A stretch of DNA of 64,000 bases from positions 186,001-250,000 of the forward strand of contig NZ_CP109965.1 in the NCBI RefSeq assembly GCF_026725475.1, in the 5' to 3' direction. Each line of letters begins with the position of its first letter. Position 1 is the stretch's first letter. This document shows, piece by piece, positions 36,612 through 44,692 of this stretch. The DNA comes from Catenovulum adriaticum. GTDB lineage: Bacteria; Pseudomonadota; Gammaproteobacteria; Enterobacterales; Alteromonadaceae. The notes under the pieces are model-generated. The model was not told the origin of the DNA. It was given only the letters and a program-made list of their open reading frames with translations, and ran no database searches. The translations under genes were made by a program, and so were the position numbers.

Positions 36612-37303
36612 TAGAGCTAAATTCAGTTAATCAAAAGTATGGTGGCACTCAGATCTTATGGGATCTGAATATGAAAATAGAAAAAGGTTCACGTACTTGT
36701 ATTATGGGCCGAAACGGGGTTGGTAAAACGACTTTATTAAAATGCATTATGGGCATGCTGCCAATCAGTACAGGCCAGTTAACCATTAATGGAAAAGAGG
36801 TTAGCAAAAAATCAGTTGAACACAGACCAGAAATTGGCGTAGGTTATGTACCCCAAGGTCGGCATATTTTTGGCCAGCTCACAGTGGAAGAAAATTTAAA
36901 AGTGAGCTTAAATTGCAAACGCCAAGCCAGCAAAGAGATTCCCGAACGAGTGTTTGAGCTATTTCCGGTGTTAAAAGAGATGTTACACCGCAGAGGTGGT
37001 GATTTATCCGGCGGTCAGCAGCAACAATTAGCAATAGCGCGTGCGTTAGTATTGAATCCTGATATATTAATTTTAGATGAACCCAATGAGGGGATTCAGC
37101 CTAACATAGTTCAATTAATTCGTGATGTATTGTTAAAGCTTAACAAAGAGCAAGGAATGACCATTATTTTGGTTGAGCAAAAATTACCGTTTGCGCGGGC
37201 CGTGGGTGAATGCTTTCACTTAATGGAAAAAGGCGAGGTGGTTGCATCGGGTACGATGGATAAATTGGATGATGAATTAATTGCTAAGTATTTAGCGGTA
37301 TAA
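36608..37303 (+). CDS. urtE: Urea ABC transporter ATP-binding protein
   Basis: Second ATPase (LivF-like), 231 residues, last of the urt genes. Walker A GRNGVGKTT, signature LSGGQQQQLAIARAL, Walker B LILDEPNEGI (NEGIQPN is the typical UrtE form) and IILVEQKLPFA. It is separated from ureD by 117 bp containing a 12-base inverted repeat, so the urt and ure genes may be joined by attenuated read-through. Confidence 0.95.
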   Translation: MIELNSVNQKYGGTQILWDLNMKIEKGSRTCIMGRNGVGKTTLLKCIMGMLPISTGQLTINGKEVSKKSVEHRPEIGVGYVPQGRHIFGQLTVEENLKVSLNCKRQASKEIPERVFELFPVLKEMLHRRGGDLSGGQQQQLAIARALVLNPDILILDEPNEGIQPNIVQLIRDVLLKLNKEQGMTIILVEQKLPFARAVGECFHLMEKGEVVASGTMDKLDDELIAKYLAV

Positions 37304-37309
37304 TTAGCG

Positions 37310-37352
37310 GCTGAAAATAAATTTAGCCTCGGAAGCTTTTTTTATTTTCAGC
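37310..37352 (+). promoter_or_regulatory. 12-base inverted repeat between urtE and ureD
   Basis: GCTGAAAATAAA / TTTATTTTCAGC are exact complements around a 19-nt loop, 7 bp past the urtE stop. A T run lies inside the right arm rather than after it, so termination would be partial at best. It may set the ratio between transporter and urease expression. Confidence 0.5.
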
Positions 37353-37420
37353 AAGCTTTACGCTAACGACAGACTTGGTGTGTCCCGAATCAAACATGAA
37401 TCATAAATAACGAGAACAGA

Positions 37421-38335
37421 ATGAGTCAATCCACAGCGAACTCAGCAACAGCAGCTCAAAATGGCCGAAGCTGGATAGCCAATCTGGATTTAATTTTTAG
37501 TCAAACGGCAAATGGCAGCCGGCTAAGTTCTATTGAACGTAATGGCCCTTTGTCGGTACAAAAAGCCTTTTATCCAGAAGGCCCTGATTGCGCGCATGTT
37601 TATTTATTACATCCGCCAGCGGGCATTGTCTCGGGTGACGAGCTACATTTATCAGCCAAGCTAGAAAAAAACAGCCATGCTTTGTTAACTACGCCAGGTG
37701 CCAACCGGTTTTATCGTGCCAGAGATGATAAAAATTTAGGTGTTAGCTTACAGCTTCAACAAACCCAATATCAATTATCCGACAATGCGATTTTAGAGCA
37801 TTTACCGCAAGAAACATTAATTTTTCAAGGCGCAGATGCCGTCAATAAGCTAGATATTCAATTAACTCAATCAAGCATTTATTTAGGCTGGGATGTCATT
37901 TGTTTAGGTTTGCCCGTCATGGATCAACCTTTTGATAAAGGCCGGTTTGAGCAGCTTTGCCAAGTTAAATTGGATGGCAAATTAGTCTTTCATGATAGGT
38001 TAAAGGTAAATCAAGATAACCAGTTGATGGATAAAAAAGCAGGCTTGGCAGGTAATCATATCGTGGGGACTTTTATAGCCGCTGCACCAAATCAATTAAG
38101 TGGTGAAAGAAACAGAGTTAAGAGTGAAGACTTACTTACTCTGATTAGAGGTAAAGTTGAAGCACTTAAGGCTCAGGAAAAAGTGAGTATTAGCCAATTG
38201 GATGGTTTGTTTATTATTCGTTATTTAGGCGAGCGAAGTGAAGAATGCAAAAAACTGTTTGCTGCGATTTGGAAAATATTACGAAAAGCTTTGTGCGAAC
38301 TTGAAAGCAAGGCGCCAAGAATTTGGTTAACCTAA
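37421..38335 (+). CDS. ureD: Urease accessory protein UreD
   Basis: Scaffold subunit of the urease activation complex (UreD-UreF-UreG) that delivers nickel to apo-urease, 304 residues. Family marks are NGPLSVQKAFYPEG, VYLLHPPAGIVSGDEL, ALLTTPGANRFYRA and LEHLPQETLIFQGA (all as expected for UreD/UreH). It is 26 bp before ureA in the standard ureDABC order. Confidence 0.95.
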   Translation: MSQSTANSATAAQNGRSWIANLDLIFSQTANGSRLSSIERNGPLSVQKAFYPEGPDCAHVYLLHPPAGIVSGDELHLSAKLEKNSHALLTTPGANRFYRARDDKNLGVSLQLQQTQYQLSDNAILEHLPQETLIFQGADAVNKLDIQLTQSSIYLGWDVICLGLPVMDQPFDKGRFEQLCQVKLDGKLVFHDRLKVNQDNQLMDKKAGLAGNHIVGTFIAAAPNQLSGERNRVKSEDLLTLIRGKVEALKAQEKVSISQLDGLFIIRYLGERSEECKKLFAAIWKILRKALCELESKAPRIWLT

Positions 38336-38361
38336 CATCTTAATGATTAAGAGAAAAGATT

Positions 38362-38664
38362 ATGGATTTATTACCTAGAGAAAAAGATAAACTACTGATT
38401 TTTACAGCTGCTTTATTAGCTGAGCGGCGGTTAAACCGAGGTGTAAAACTGAATTATCCAGAAGCGATGGCCTATATCACCATGGAAATAATGGAAGGGG
38501 CTCGCGATGGTAAAACAGTTGCAGAGTTAATGGACTTTGGCCGTACCTTATTAACCCGCGAACAAGTAATGGACGGTATTGCTGAATTAATACCAGAAGT
38601 GCAGGTTGAAGCTACTTTTCCTGACGGCACTAAATTAGTCACAGTACATAACCCAATTGTATAG
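38362..38664 (+). CDS. ureA: Urease gamma subunit
   Basis: Small urease subunit, 100 residues, the usual length. Typical sequence MDLLPREKDKLLIFTAALLA, LNYPEAMAYITMEIMEGARDG (cited in part), and EVQVEATFPDGTKLVTVHNPI at the end. It is followed by ureB after 9 bp, part of the ureABC structural operon. Urease splits urea into ammonia and carbamate. Confidence 0.97.
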   Translation: MDLLPREKDKLLIFTAALLAERRLNRGVKLNYPEAMAYITMEIMEGARDGKTVAELMDFGRTLLTREQVMDGIAELIPEVQVEATFPDGTKLVTVHNPIV

Positions 38665-38673
38665 GGAGCTAAA

Positions 38674-38982
38674 ATGATTCCAGGTGAAATTAAAACACCC
38701 TCCGGTGAACATGAGCTAAACGTCGGACGTGAAAAAATCACAATTGAAGTGGTCAATACCGGAGATAGACCAGTGCAAGTAGGCTCGCATTATCATTTTT
38801 ATGAGGCCAACCCTGCGCTTAAATTTGAGCGAGAAAAAGCATTGGGTTTTAGGTTGGATATTACCGCGGGCACAGCGGTACGTTTTGAGCCAGGGCAAAG
38901 CCGTGAAATTACGCTGGTGGCTTATGCAGGCAGACGCAAAGTATACGGGTTTAGAGGCGAAGTCATGGGAGCATTAAAATAA
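38674..38982 (+). CDS. ureB: Urease beta subunit
   Basis: Beta subunit of urease, 102 residues. Begins MIPGEIKTPSGEHELNVGRE, has GDRPVQVGSHYHFYEANPAL and AGTAVRFEPGQSREITLVAY. Its stop shares one base with the ureC ATG (TAATG), so the two are tightly coupled. Confidence 0.97.
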   Translation: MIPGEIKTPSGEHELNVGREKITIEVVNTGDRPVQVGSHYHFYEANPALKFEREKALGFRLDITAGTAVRFEPGQSREITLVAYAGRRKVYGFRGEVMGALK

Positions 38983-40685
38983 TGGCATCAATAGATAAGC
39001 ATGCTTATGCCCATATGTTTGGGCCAACTGTTGGCGATAAAGTCCGTTTAGCGGATACCGAACTTTGGATTGAAGTTGAAAAAGATTACACCACTTATGG
39101 TGAAGAAGTTAAATTTGGCGGCGGTAAAGTGATTCGTGATGGTATGGGGCAAAGCCAGGCTTCATGCGCAGATACCGCAGATTTAGTGATCACCAATGCA
39201 TTGATACTCGATCACTGGGGCATAGTTAAAGCGGATATCGGCATTAAAGATGGTCGCATTCAAAAAATAGGCAAAGCGGGCAATCCAGATATCCAAGATA
39301 ATATTGATATTGAAGTGGGTCCGGGCACAGAAGTGATTGCTGGTGAAGGTCAAATTATTACTGCAGGTGGCATAGACGCACATATTCATTTTATTTGCCC
39401 CCAGCAAGTTGATGAAGCTTTAATGTCGGGTGTTACCACTATGATTGGCGGCGGCACAGGCCCAGCAACTGGCAGTAATGCAACCACTTGTACGTCTGGC
39501 ACTTGGTATATTCATAAAATGCTTGAAGCCACCCATGACTTACCCATGAATTTTGGTTTTTTAGGTAAAGGCAATGCCAGTTTACCCGAAGCGCTAGCCG
39601 AGCAAATTGAAGCCGGCGTTTGTGGTTTAAAATTACATGAAGACTGGGGCACTACACCACAAGCGATTGATACCTGTTTATCCGTTGCAGAAAAATACGA
39701 TGTGCAAATTGCCATTCATACCGATACTTTAAATGAATCCGGTTTTGTTGAAGATACGATTGGCGCATTTAAAGGCCGAACCATTCATACCTATCACACC
39801 GAAGGGGCAGGTGGTGGACATTCGCCTGACATTATTCGGGCCTGTGGTGAAGAAAACGTATTGCCTTCGTCCACTAATCCAACACGCCCTTATACCGTTA
39901 ATACCATTGACGAACATTTAGATATGCTGATGGTTTGCCATCATCTTGATCCATCTATCCCGGAAGATATTGCTTTTGCCGATTCTCGTATTCGAAAAGA
40001 AAGCATAGCGGCTGAAGATATTATGCATGATATCGGGGCTATTAGTATGATTGCCTCTGATTCACAAGCCATGGGCCGAGTAGGTGAAATGATTTGCCGT
40101 ACTTGGCAAACGGCCCACAAAATGAAAACTCAACGTGGACCTTTAGCACCGGATACACAAGACAATGATAACTTTAGAGCTAAGCGCTACATTGCAAAAT
40201 ACACTATTAATCCGGCAATCAGTCATGGTATCGCGCATGAAGTTGGCTCGATTGAAGAAGGCAAACTGGCTGATTTAGTGTTGTGGAAACCCGCCTTTTT
40301 TGGAATAAAACCCGCCATGATTTTAAAGTCAGGCATGATAGCTGCAGCGCCCATGGGTGATGCGAATGCATCTATACCTACCCCTCAGCCTGTTTATTAT
40401 CGGCCTATGTTTGGCGCTTTAGGTAAAGCGGCTTCACAAACCTCTATGACTTTTTTATCGCAAGCAGCGGTTGAAAATAAAGTACCTGAACAATTGGGAT
40501 TAACCCGAAAAATAGGGGTATGTAAAAATACGCGCAACATTGGCAAAAAAGACATGGTTCATAACAGTGAAACGCCCAAAGTGGAAGTTGATCCACAAAC
40601 TTATGAAGTGCGAGCTGATGGTGTTTTATTAACCTGTGAACCAGCACAAGAACTACCATTAGCGCAACGATATTGTTTATTTTAA
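38982..40685 (+). CDS. ureC: Urease alpha (catalytic) subunit
   Basis: Catalytic subunit, 567 residues, the same length as Klebsiella UreC. The nickel-bridging carbamylated Lys is Lys217 in GVCGLKLHEDWG. Nickel ligands HIH are in GGIDAHIHFICPQQ. The flap Cys-His pair is in MLMVCHHLDPSIPEDIAF, and HTEGAGGGHSPD carries a further His ligand. All active-site residues that I can check are present, so the enzyme should be functional once loaded with nickel. The next gene, ureE, follows after 55 bp. Confidence 0.98.
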   Translation: MASIDKHAYAHMFGPTVGDKVRLADTELWIEVEKDYTTYGEEVKFGGGKVIRDGMGQSQASCADTADLVITNALILDHWGIVKADIGIKDGRIQKIGKAGNPDIQDNIDIEVGPGTEVIAGEGQIITAGGIDAHIHFICPQQVDEALMSGVTTMIGGGTGPATGSNATTCTSGTWYIHKMLEATHDLPMNFGFLGKGNASLPEALAEQIEAGVCGLKLHEDWGTTPQAIDTCLSVAEKYDVQIAIHTDTLNESGFVEDTIGAFKGRTIHTYHTEGAGGGHSPDIIRACGEENVLPSSTNPTRPYTVNTIDEHLDMLMVCHHLDPSIPEDIAFADSRIRKESIAAEDIMHDIGAISMIASDSQAMGRVGEMICRTWQTAHKMKTQRGPLAPDTQDNDNFRAKRYIAKYTINPAISHGIAHEVGSIEEGKLADLVLWKPAFFGIKPAMILKSGMIAAAPMGDANASIPTPQPVYYRPMFGALGKAASQTSMTFLSQAAVENKVPEQLGLTRKIGVCKNTRNIGKKDMVHNSETPKVEVDPQTYEVRADGVLLTCEPAQELPLAQRYCLF

Positions 40686-40740
40686 TTGATTTGGTTGTAA
40701 AGCATTTTTCGGCTTTACGTTTAGCAGTTTGAGGAATTAG

Positions 40741-41196
40741 ATGTTACAAGTTTACCAAAGGCTATCACATGTGCATGAGCCAGTGACTAACAGCATTACG
40801 CTGGATCATGGCACACGCCAGAAAGCCCGAATTAAAACAAAAACAGACCAAGATGAAGCGGTTGGTATTTTTGTTGAACGTGGTCATCCACTAAAAGTGG
40901 GTGAAGTATTAAAAACGGAATGTGGCAAATTGATTGAAGTAAAAGGGGCACAAGAGCCAGTTATTACCGCATCAACCTCAGATTGGCATACTTTTAGTAA
41001 AGTGTGTTATCACTTAGGTAACCGCCATACAGTGTTGCAGGTAGGTGAGCGCTGGCTTAGGTTTAAACCAGATCACGTATTACAAGAGCTGTGTGAAATG
41101 TATGGTTTAACCACCAGTGATAAAGCTGAAATTTTTGAACCAGAGAGCGGAGCTTATGGCGGACATTCAGGCCATTCCCACAGCCACGAGCACTAA
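40741..41196 (+). CDS. ureE: Urease accessory protein UreE, nickel metallochaperone
   Basis: Nickel chaperone of 151 residues that passes Ni to UreG. Visible are LTLDHGTRQKAR-like SITLDHGTRQKARIK, CYHLGNRHTVLQVG (with the conserved metal His) and VLQELCEMYGL. The C-terminus ends in a short His-rich tail (GGHSGHSHSHEH) for extra nickel binding. GAGGAATTAG precedes the ATG. The ureF ATG follows 4 bp after the stop. Confidence 0.95.
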   Translation: MLQVYQRLSHVHEPVTNSITLDHGTRQKARIKTKTDQDEAVGIFVERGHPLKVGEVLKTECGKLIEVKGAQEPVITASTSDWHTFSKVCYHLGNRHTVLQVGERWLRFKPDHVLQELCEMYGLTTSDKAEIFEPESGAYGGHSGHSHSHEH

Positions 41197-41200
41197 TTTA

Positions 41201-41893
41201 ATGTCGACTCAATTAGGTGTTTTACAGTTAAACCGATTATTGCAGTTATGCAGCGTTGGCTTACCGGTGGGCGGTTTTTCATTTTCGCAAGGTTTAGAGT
41301 ACGCGATTGAAGTTGACTGGGTTCACAACGCAGCAACCACAGCAAATTGGGTTGAAACTAATTTAACTGAATCTATCGCTAATACAGATTTAGTTATCTT
41401 GGCTGAGCAAGTTAACGCTTTGCAGCAGCAAAACTTTGAGCAATTTAGTGAATTAAATCAGCTTATTATTGCTTGCCGTGAAAGTGCAGAGTTACGTTTG
41501 GCTGATTTAGCTATGGGTAAAGCACTTATTCGGTTATTAAATCAGCAAGATATTGAATTTGGTTGTGTATTACAGCAAGTTAATCAGTGGGATGAGGTGA
41601 GTTTTATCAGCGCCTTTGCATTAGCTTGTTATTGTTGGCAAATTGAAAGCGATGCAGCACTAGCAGGATTTTGCTGGACTTTTATTGAAAACCAAATAGC
41701 CGCGGCCACTAAGTTAGTGCCACTTGGGCAAACTCAGGCGCAAAATTTAATGTTTAAATTAAGTGAAAAAACAAGCCGCGCCATTGAGATTGCTAAACAA
41801 ACTCAATTAGATGAGGTGGGCTCAAGTTTACCGGCGCTGGCAATGGCCAGTGCTTGGCATGAAACCCAATATACCAGATTATTTAGATCCTAA
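41201..41893 (+). CDS. ureF: Urease accessory protein UreF
   Basis: GTPase-controlling subunit of the urease activation complex, 230 residues. The start at ATG 41201 gives MSTQLGVLQLNRLLQLCSVGLP, the usual UreF beginning. An upstream in-frame start at 41117 would overlap ureE by 80 bp and add unrelated residues. Family marks: LPVGGFSFSQGLEYAIE, and the C-terminal LPALAMASAWHETQYTRLFRS. Translation is probably coupled to ureE because the gap is 4 bp and no good ribosome site is seen. Confidence 0.94.
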   Translation: MSTQLGVLQLNRLLQLCSVGLPVGGFSFSQGLEYAIEVDWVHNAATTANWVETNLTESIANTDLVILAEQVNALQQQNFEQFSELNQLIIACRESAELRLADLAMGKALIRLLNQQDIEFGCVLQQVNQWDEVSFISAFALACYCWQIESDAALAGFCWTFIENQIAAATKLVPLGQTQAQNLMFKLSEKTSRAIEIAKQTQLDEVGSSLPALAMASAWHETQYTRLFRS

Positions 41894-41927
41894 ATCATTG
41901 GCAGAGTTGAGGTTAAACACTTTACAG

Positions 41928-42053
41928 GGCGAGCGACAATAAATTGCTTCCAAAGGAAATTGTTCCTAACACGCAACAGGCTCTAGGCTAATCGTTCGGA
42001 CTTTAATCTGACAAAACTGAAAACAAAAAAGCATAAATTAATAATCGCTCGCC
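41928..42053. repeat. 126-bp element with inverted ends between ureF and ureG
   Basis: The ends GGCGAGCGA (41928-41936) and TCGCTCGCC (42045-42053) are exact complements. The match continues imperfectly inward to about 20 bp (CAATAAATTGC against the complement of GCATAAATTAATAA). Between them is another small dyad, AGGAA-ATTG-TTCCT. It looks like a small MITE-like insertion or a long folded spacer. No clear target duplication is visible. ureF and ureG are usually adjacent, so the 227-bp gap here is unusual. Confidence 0.4.
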
Positions 42054-42120
42054 GGCTAAATGAAGTTTTGCATTAGCAAAAGTCATAGGCAAAAAGAGCG
42101 AAAGCAAGGTGGAAATTTAA

Positions 42121-42744
42121 ATGAAAAAACAAACTTTAAGAATTGGTGTAGGCGGACCAGTAGGTTCAGGTAAAACCGCTTTATTGCGTGAGTTATGTTC
42201 GGCATTACGCGATAAATACAATATGGCCGTTGTAACCAACGATATATATACCAAAGAAGACGCAGAGTTTTTAACCCGTCACAGTGCGTTATCACCTGAT
42301 AGAATTATGGGCGTTGAAACTGGCGGTTGTCCACATACAGCGATTCGTGAAGATGCGTCTATGAATTTAGCTGCGATTGACGAATTGCAAGAGCGTCATG
42401 GCGAATTGGATTTTGTTCTAGTGGAAAGCGGCGGCGATAACTTAAGCGCGACTTTTAGCCCTGAGTTGTCCGATTTAACTATTTATGTGATTGATGTGTC
42501 AGCCGGTGATAAAATACCGCGCAAAGGCGGACCAGGTATTACTAAATCTGATTTATTAATTATTAATAAAATTGATATTGCTGAATATGTGGGCGCATCA
42601 CTTGAGGTGATGGACAGAGACGCTAAAAAAATGCGTGGAGACCGACCTTTTATTTTCACTAATATCAAAGCTCAGCAAGGCTTAGCTGAAATTATTGATT
42701 TTATCGAAACCGAAGGCATGTTAAATATTACAAAGTCAGCCTGA
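42121..42744 (+). CDS. ureG: Urease accessory GTPase UreG
   Basis: SIMIBI-class GTPase of 207 residues that carries nickel to urease. P-loop GVGGPVGSGKTALL, the nickel-binding Cys-Pro-His in VETGGCPHTAIREDASMN, DFVLVESGGDNLSATFSPEL, and the guanine-specificity region LLIINKIDIAEYVGA are all present. It is separated from ureF by 227 bp, more than usual, because of the element with inverted ends. Confidence 0.97.
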   Translation: MKKQTLRIGVGGPVGSGKTALLRELCSALRDKYNMAVVTNDIYTKEDAEFLTRHSALSPDRIMGVETGGCPHTAIREDASMNLAAIDELQERHGELDFVLVESGGDNLSATFSPELSDLTIYVIDVSAGDKIPRKGGPGITKSDLLIINKIDIAEYVGASLEVMDRDAKKMRGDRPFIFTNIKAQQGLAEIIDFIETEGMLNITKSA

Positions 42745-42777
42745 TTTTAACCCAGTTTTAAGACAGAGGAATTTATT

Positions 42778-42963
42778 ATGTTACGTTCAATGTTTGTTTT
42801 ATGTTTAACTTTATTTAGTAGCCAGCTTTTAGCGCATCCGGATCACCATTTGGGTGATACAGCACATTCTTTTTATCATGCCATCTTTTGGATTGCATTT
42901 GCGGCTGTCGTAGTCAAAGGAATTAGCTGGTACCGCAATCGCAAAAATCAAAGCAATAAATAA
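42778..42963 (+). CDS. Small His-rich membrane protein at the end of the urease operon
   Basis: A 61-residue protein, 33 bp after ureG and with AGAGGAA before its ATG. A signal peptide (MLRSMFVLCLTLFSSQLLA) is followed by HPDHHLGDTAHSFYH, then a single membrane segment (AIFWIAFAAVVVKGISW) and a basic tail. The mature N-terminus begins with His-Pro-Asp-His-His, like that of HupE/UreJ nickel permeases, but the rest of UreJ is missing. Nickel binding or help to a nickel transporter is a guess from position and His content. No nickel transporter is otherwise in this urease cluster. Confidence 0.65.
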   Translation: MLRSMFVLCLTLFSSQLLAHPDHHLGDTAHSFYHAIFWIAFAAVVVKGISWYRNRKNQSNK

Positions 42964-42986
42964 CAACTTGGTGCAATAGCAATTAA

Positions 42987-43025
42987 CTGTACGGTAATGT
43001 TTTATACCGTACCGTTCTGTTTTAT
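42987..43025 (+). terminator. Possible terminator of the urease operon
   Basis: GTACGGTA / TACCGTAC (42989-42996 and 43005-43012) enclose 8 nt and are followed by GTTCTGTTTTAT. The stem is perfect but the T run is short and interrupted, so the call is tentative. Confidence 0.45.
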
Positions 43026-43192
43026 CTTATCACTAGCAGAATAAAACATGAGAAGTGACAATTAATGTTTGTTTATATCTATTTGATATAAAATAACTGG
43101 TATTTAGCACGCATCTACAGTGTTAAGATGATTTAAAGTAAAGCTTGGTTCATTAATTCAAGTTAGATTAAAATTAAACGCTAAGGCCAATC

Positions 43193-44182
43193 ATGTTGCT
43201 ATTTTTAATTACCAGTTTTGTTTTTGTTGCTATCACGATATTGCCATTATTTCCCAGTAATCATTGGCTTGTACGTGTTTGGGAGTTTCCTAGATTGCAA
43301 ATCTCAGCGCTAATTATTATCCAAGTTGCGCTGGGATATTATTTTTTGCCCGCTACTATAATGATGCTATTTGGGCTAACTTTGAGTTTAGTGGCTTTGG
43401 CATATCAGCTGCATTGGATTTTGCCATATACTAGGCTTTACCCTACGCAAGTTGAATGCGATGATGAGTCGACTAAAACAGTTAAAGTATTGACATCTAA
43501 TGTGCTGATGGACAATAAAGACTCATCAAAGCTGTTAAATCTAATAAAAAAATATCAACCTGATATTTTTGTAACGTTAGAAAGCAATTTATGGTGGCAA
43601 AAAGAGTTAGAATCGGTTGCACAATCCTACCCGTACCAAATTAATAAACCGCTAGAAAATCTTTATGGAATGCATGTCTTTAGTCGCTTTCCGTTGTCAG
43701 ATATTAAAGTGACAGAGCTTATTCAAAAAGATATTCCATCCATTCATTGTAAATTTGAATTGGATGATGAAACCTTGATTCAATTTCATTTTTTGCACCC
43801 TGCGCCACCGAGCCCTACGGAAAATACTTACTCAAAAGCGAGAGATAGAGAATTGGTTCTAATGGCTGATGAAGTGTCCAATAATGGAATGCCTACAATT
43901 GTCGCTGGTGATTTAAATGATGTAGCTTGGTCGCCTACTACTCGTTACTTTATTAAAAAAAGTGGTTTTTTAGATCCCAGAGTCGGGCGTGGTTTTTTTA
44001 ATACGTTTCATGCCCAGCATTGGTTTTTACGCTGGCCGCTGGATCACTTGTTTCATAACCAGCATTTTAAAATCAGAAGCATGAGAAGGTTAGATGAGGT
44101 GGGTTCAGATCACTTTCCTTTATTAACTGAACTGGCTATTGTGAGATTGACAGCAGACAAAAATAAAACGGCCAGCAAATAA
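43193..44182 (+). CDS. Membrane-anchored endonuclease/exonuclease/phosphatase-family protein
   Basis: A 329-residue protein. Three membrane segments at the N-terminus (residues about 1-80) are followed by an EEP-fold domain facing the periplasm or cytoplasm: VLTSNVLMDNKDSSK, DIFVTLES (metal Glu), VAGDLNDVAWSPTTR, PLDHLFHNQHF and the catalytic GSDHFPLLTEL. This is the YafD/endonuclease-exonuclease-phosphatase pattern found in many bacteria without a known substrate; phosphodiesters or lipids are possible. Its terminator stem begins within the last codons. Confidence 0.82.
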   Translation: MLLFLITSFVFVAITILPLFPSNHWLVRVWEFPRLQISALIIIQVALGYYFLPATIMMLFGLTLSLVALAYQLHWILPYTRLYPTQVECDDESTKTVKVLTSNVLMDNKDSSKLLNLIKKYQPDIFVTLESNLWWQKELESVAQSYPYQINKPLENLYGMHVFSRFPLSDIKVTELIQKDIPSIHCKFELDDETLIQFHFLHPAPPSPTENTYSKARDRELVLMADEVSNNGMPTIVAGDLNDVAWSPTTRYFIKKSGFLDPRVGRGFFNTFHAQHWFLRWPLDHLFHNQHFKIRSMRRLDEVGSDHFPLLTELAIVRLTADKNKTASK

Positions 44183-44201
44183 AATATGACTGGCCGTTTT
44201 T
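44165..44201. terminator. Bidirectional terminator between the EEP gene and trxA
   Basis: AAAACGGCCAG / CTGGCCGTTTTT is an 11-bp stem with a 14-nt loop and flanking A and T runs. The left arm lies inside the last codons of the upstream gene. It can serve both convergent genes. Confidence 0.85.
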
Positions 44202-44243
44202 ATTTATTTTAAAGTGACGAATTTAAATTAAATAAACTAAATA

Positions 44244-44567
44244 TTATGCACTAGCTTGAGATACAAAGCTTTGCAGTTGTGATAATGAAACGGCTCCAAC
44301 TTTACTGCCAACTTTTTCACCTTGTTTAAATAGCAACAAGGTTGGAATCCCGCGGATACCAAATTGAGCCATTAAGTCAGGGGCTTCATCAGCGTCAACT
44401 TTTACAATTTTTATATCATCACGTTCATTTGATAGTTGCTCTAAAATAGGCGCAACCATTTTACATGGGCCACACCACTCAGCGAAAAAATCAACTAATA
44501 CGATACCATCATGCTCGGTAACAGCTTGGTTAAAATCTTGTGCTTTAATTTGAGTTACGTTTGTCAT
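44244..44567 (-). CDS. trxA: Thioredoxin
   Basis: Cytoplasmic disulfide reductase of 107 residues, standard size. Active site WCGPC in DFFAEWCGPCKMVAPIL, buried Asp in LVDFFAEW, and cis-Pro in RGIPTLLLF are present. The ATG is preceded by GAGCTAACTC-type sequence. It is divergent from the LysR gene, 125 bp apart, and converges with the EEP-family gene. Confidence 0.94.
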   Translation of the reverse strand: MTNVTQIKAQDFNQAVTEHDGIVLVDFFAEWCGPCKMVAPILEQLSNERDDIKIVKVDADEAPDLMAQFGIRGIPTLLLFKQGEKVGSKVGAVSLSQLQSFVSQASA

Positions 44568-44692
44568 ATTGAGTTAGCTCCTCGGTTGTTTAATGTTTAT
44601 CTTGAAAGTGGGTGTAGTCTAACGAGTTTGCTTTTACTTGATTAGTCGGGTTTAATAGAAAATATTGTTCTAAATATGCAACAAAGAGAATT

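Noticed and set aside
38222..38245. GGCGAGCGA in ureD as a further copy of the ureF-ureG element end
   Set aside because: It lies in conserved ureD coding sequence (LGERSEE) and the flanking bases do not match the element.
41117..41200. Upstream start for UreF at 41117
   Set aside because: It would overlap ureE by 80 bp and add residues unlike any UreF. The ATG at 41201 gives the normal N-terminus.
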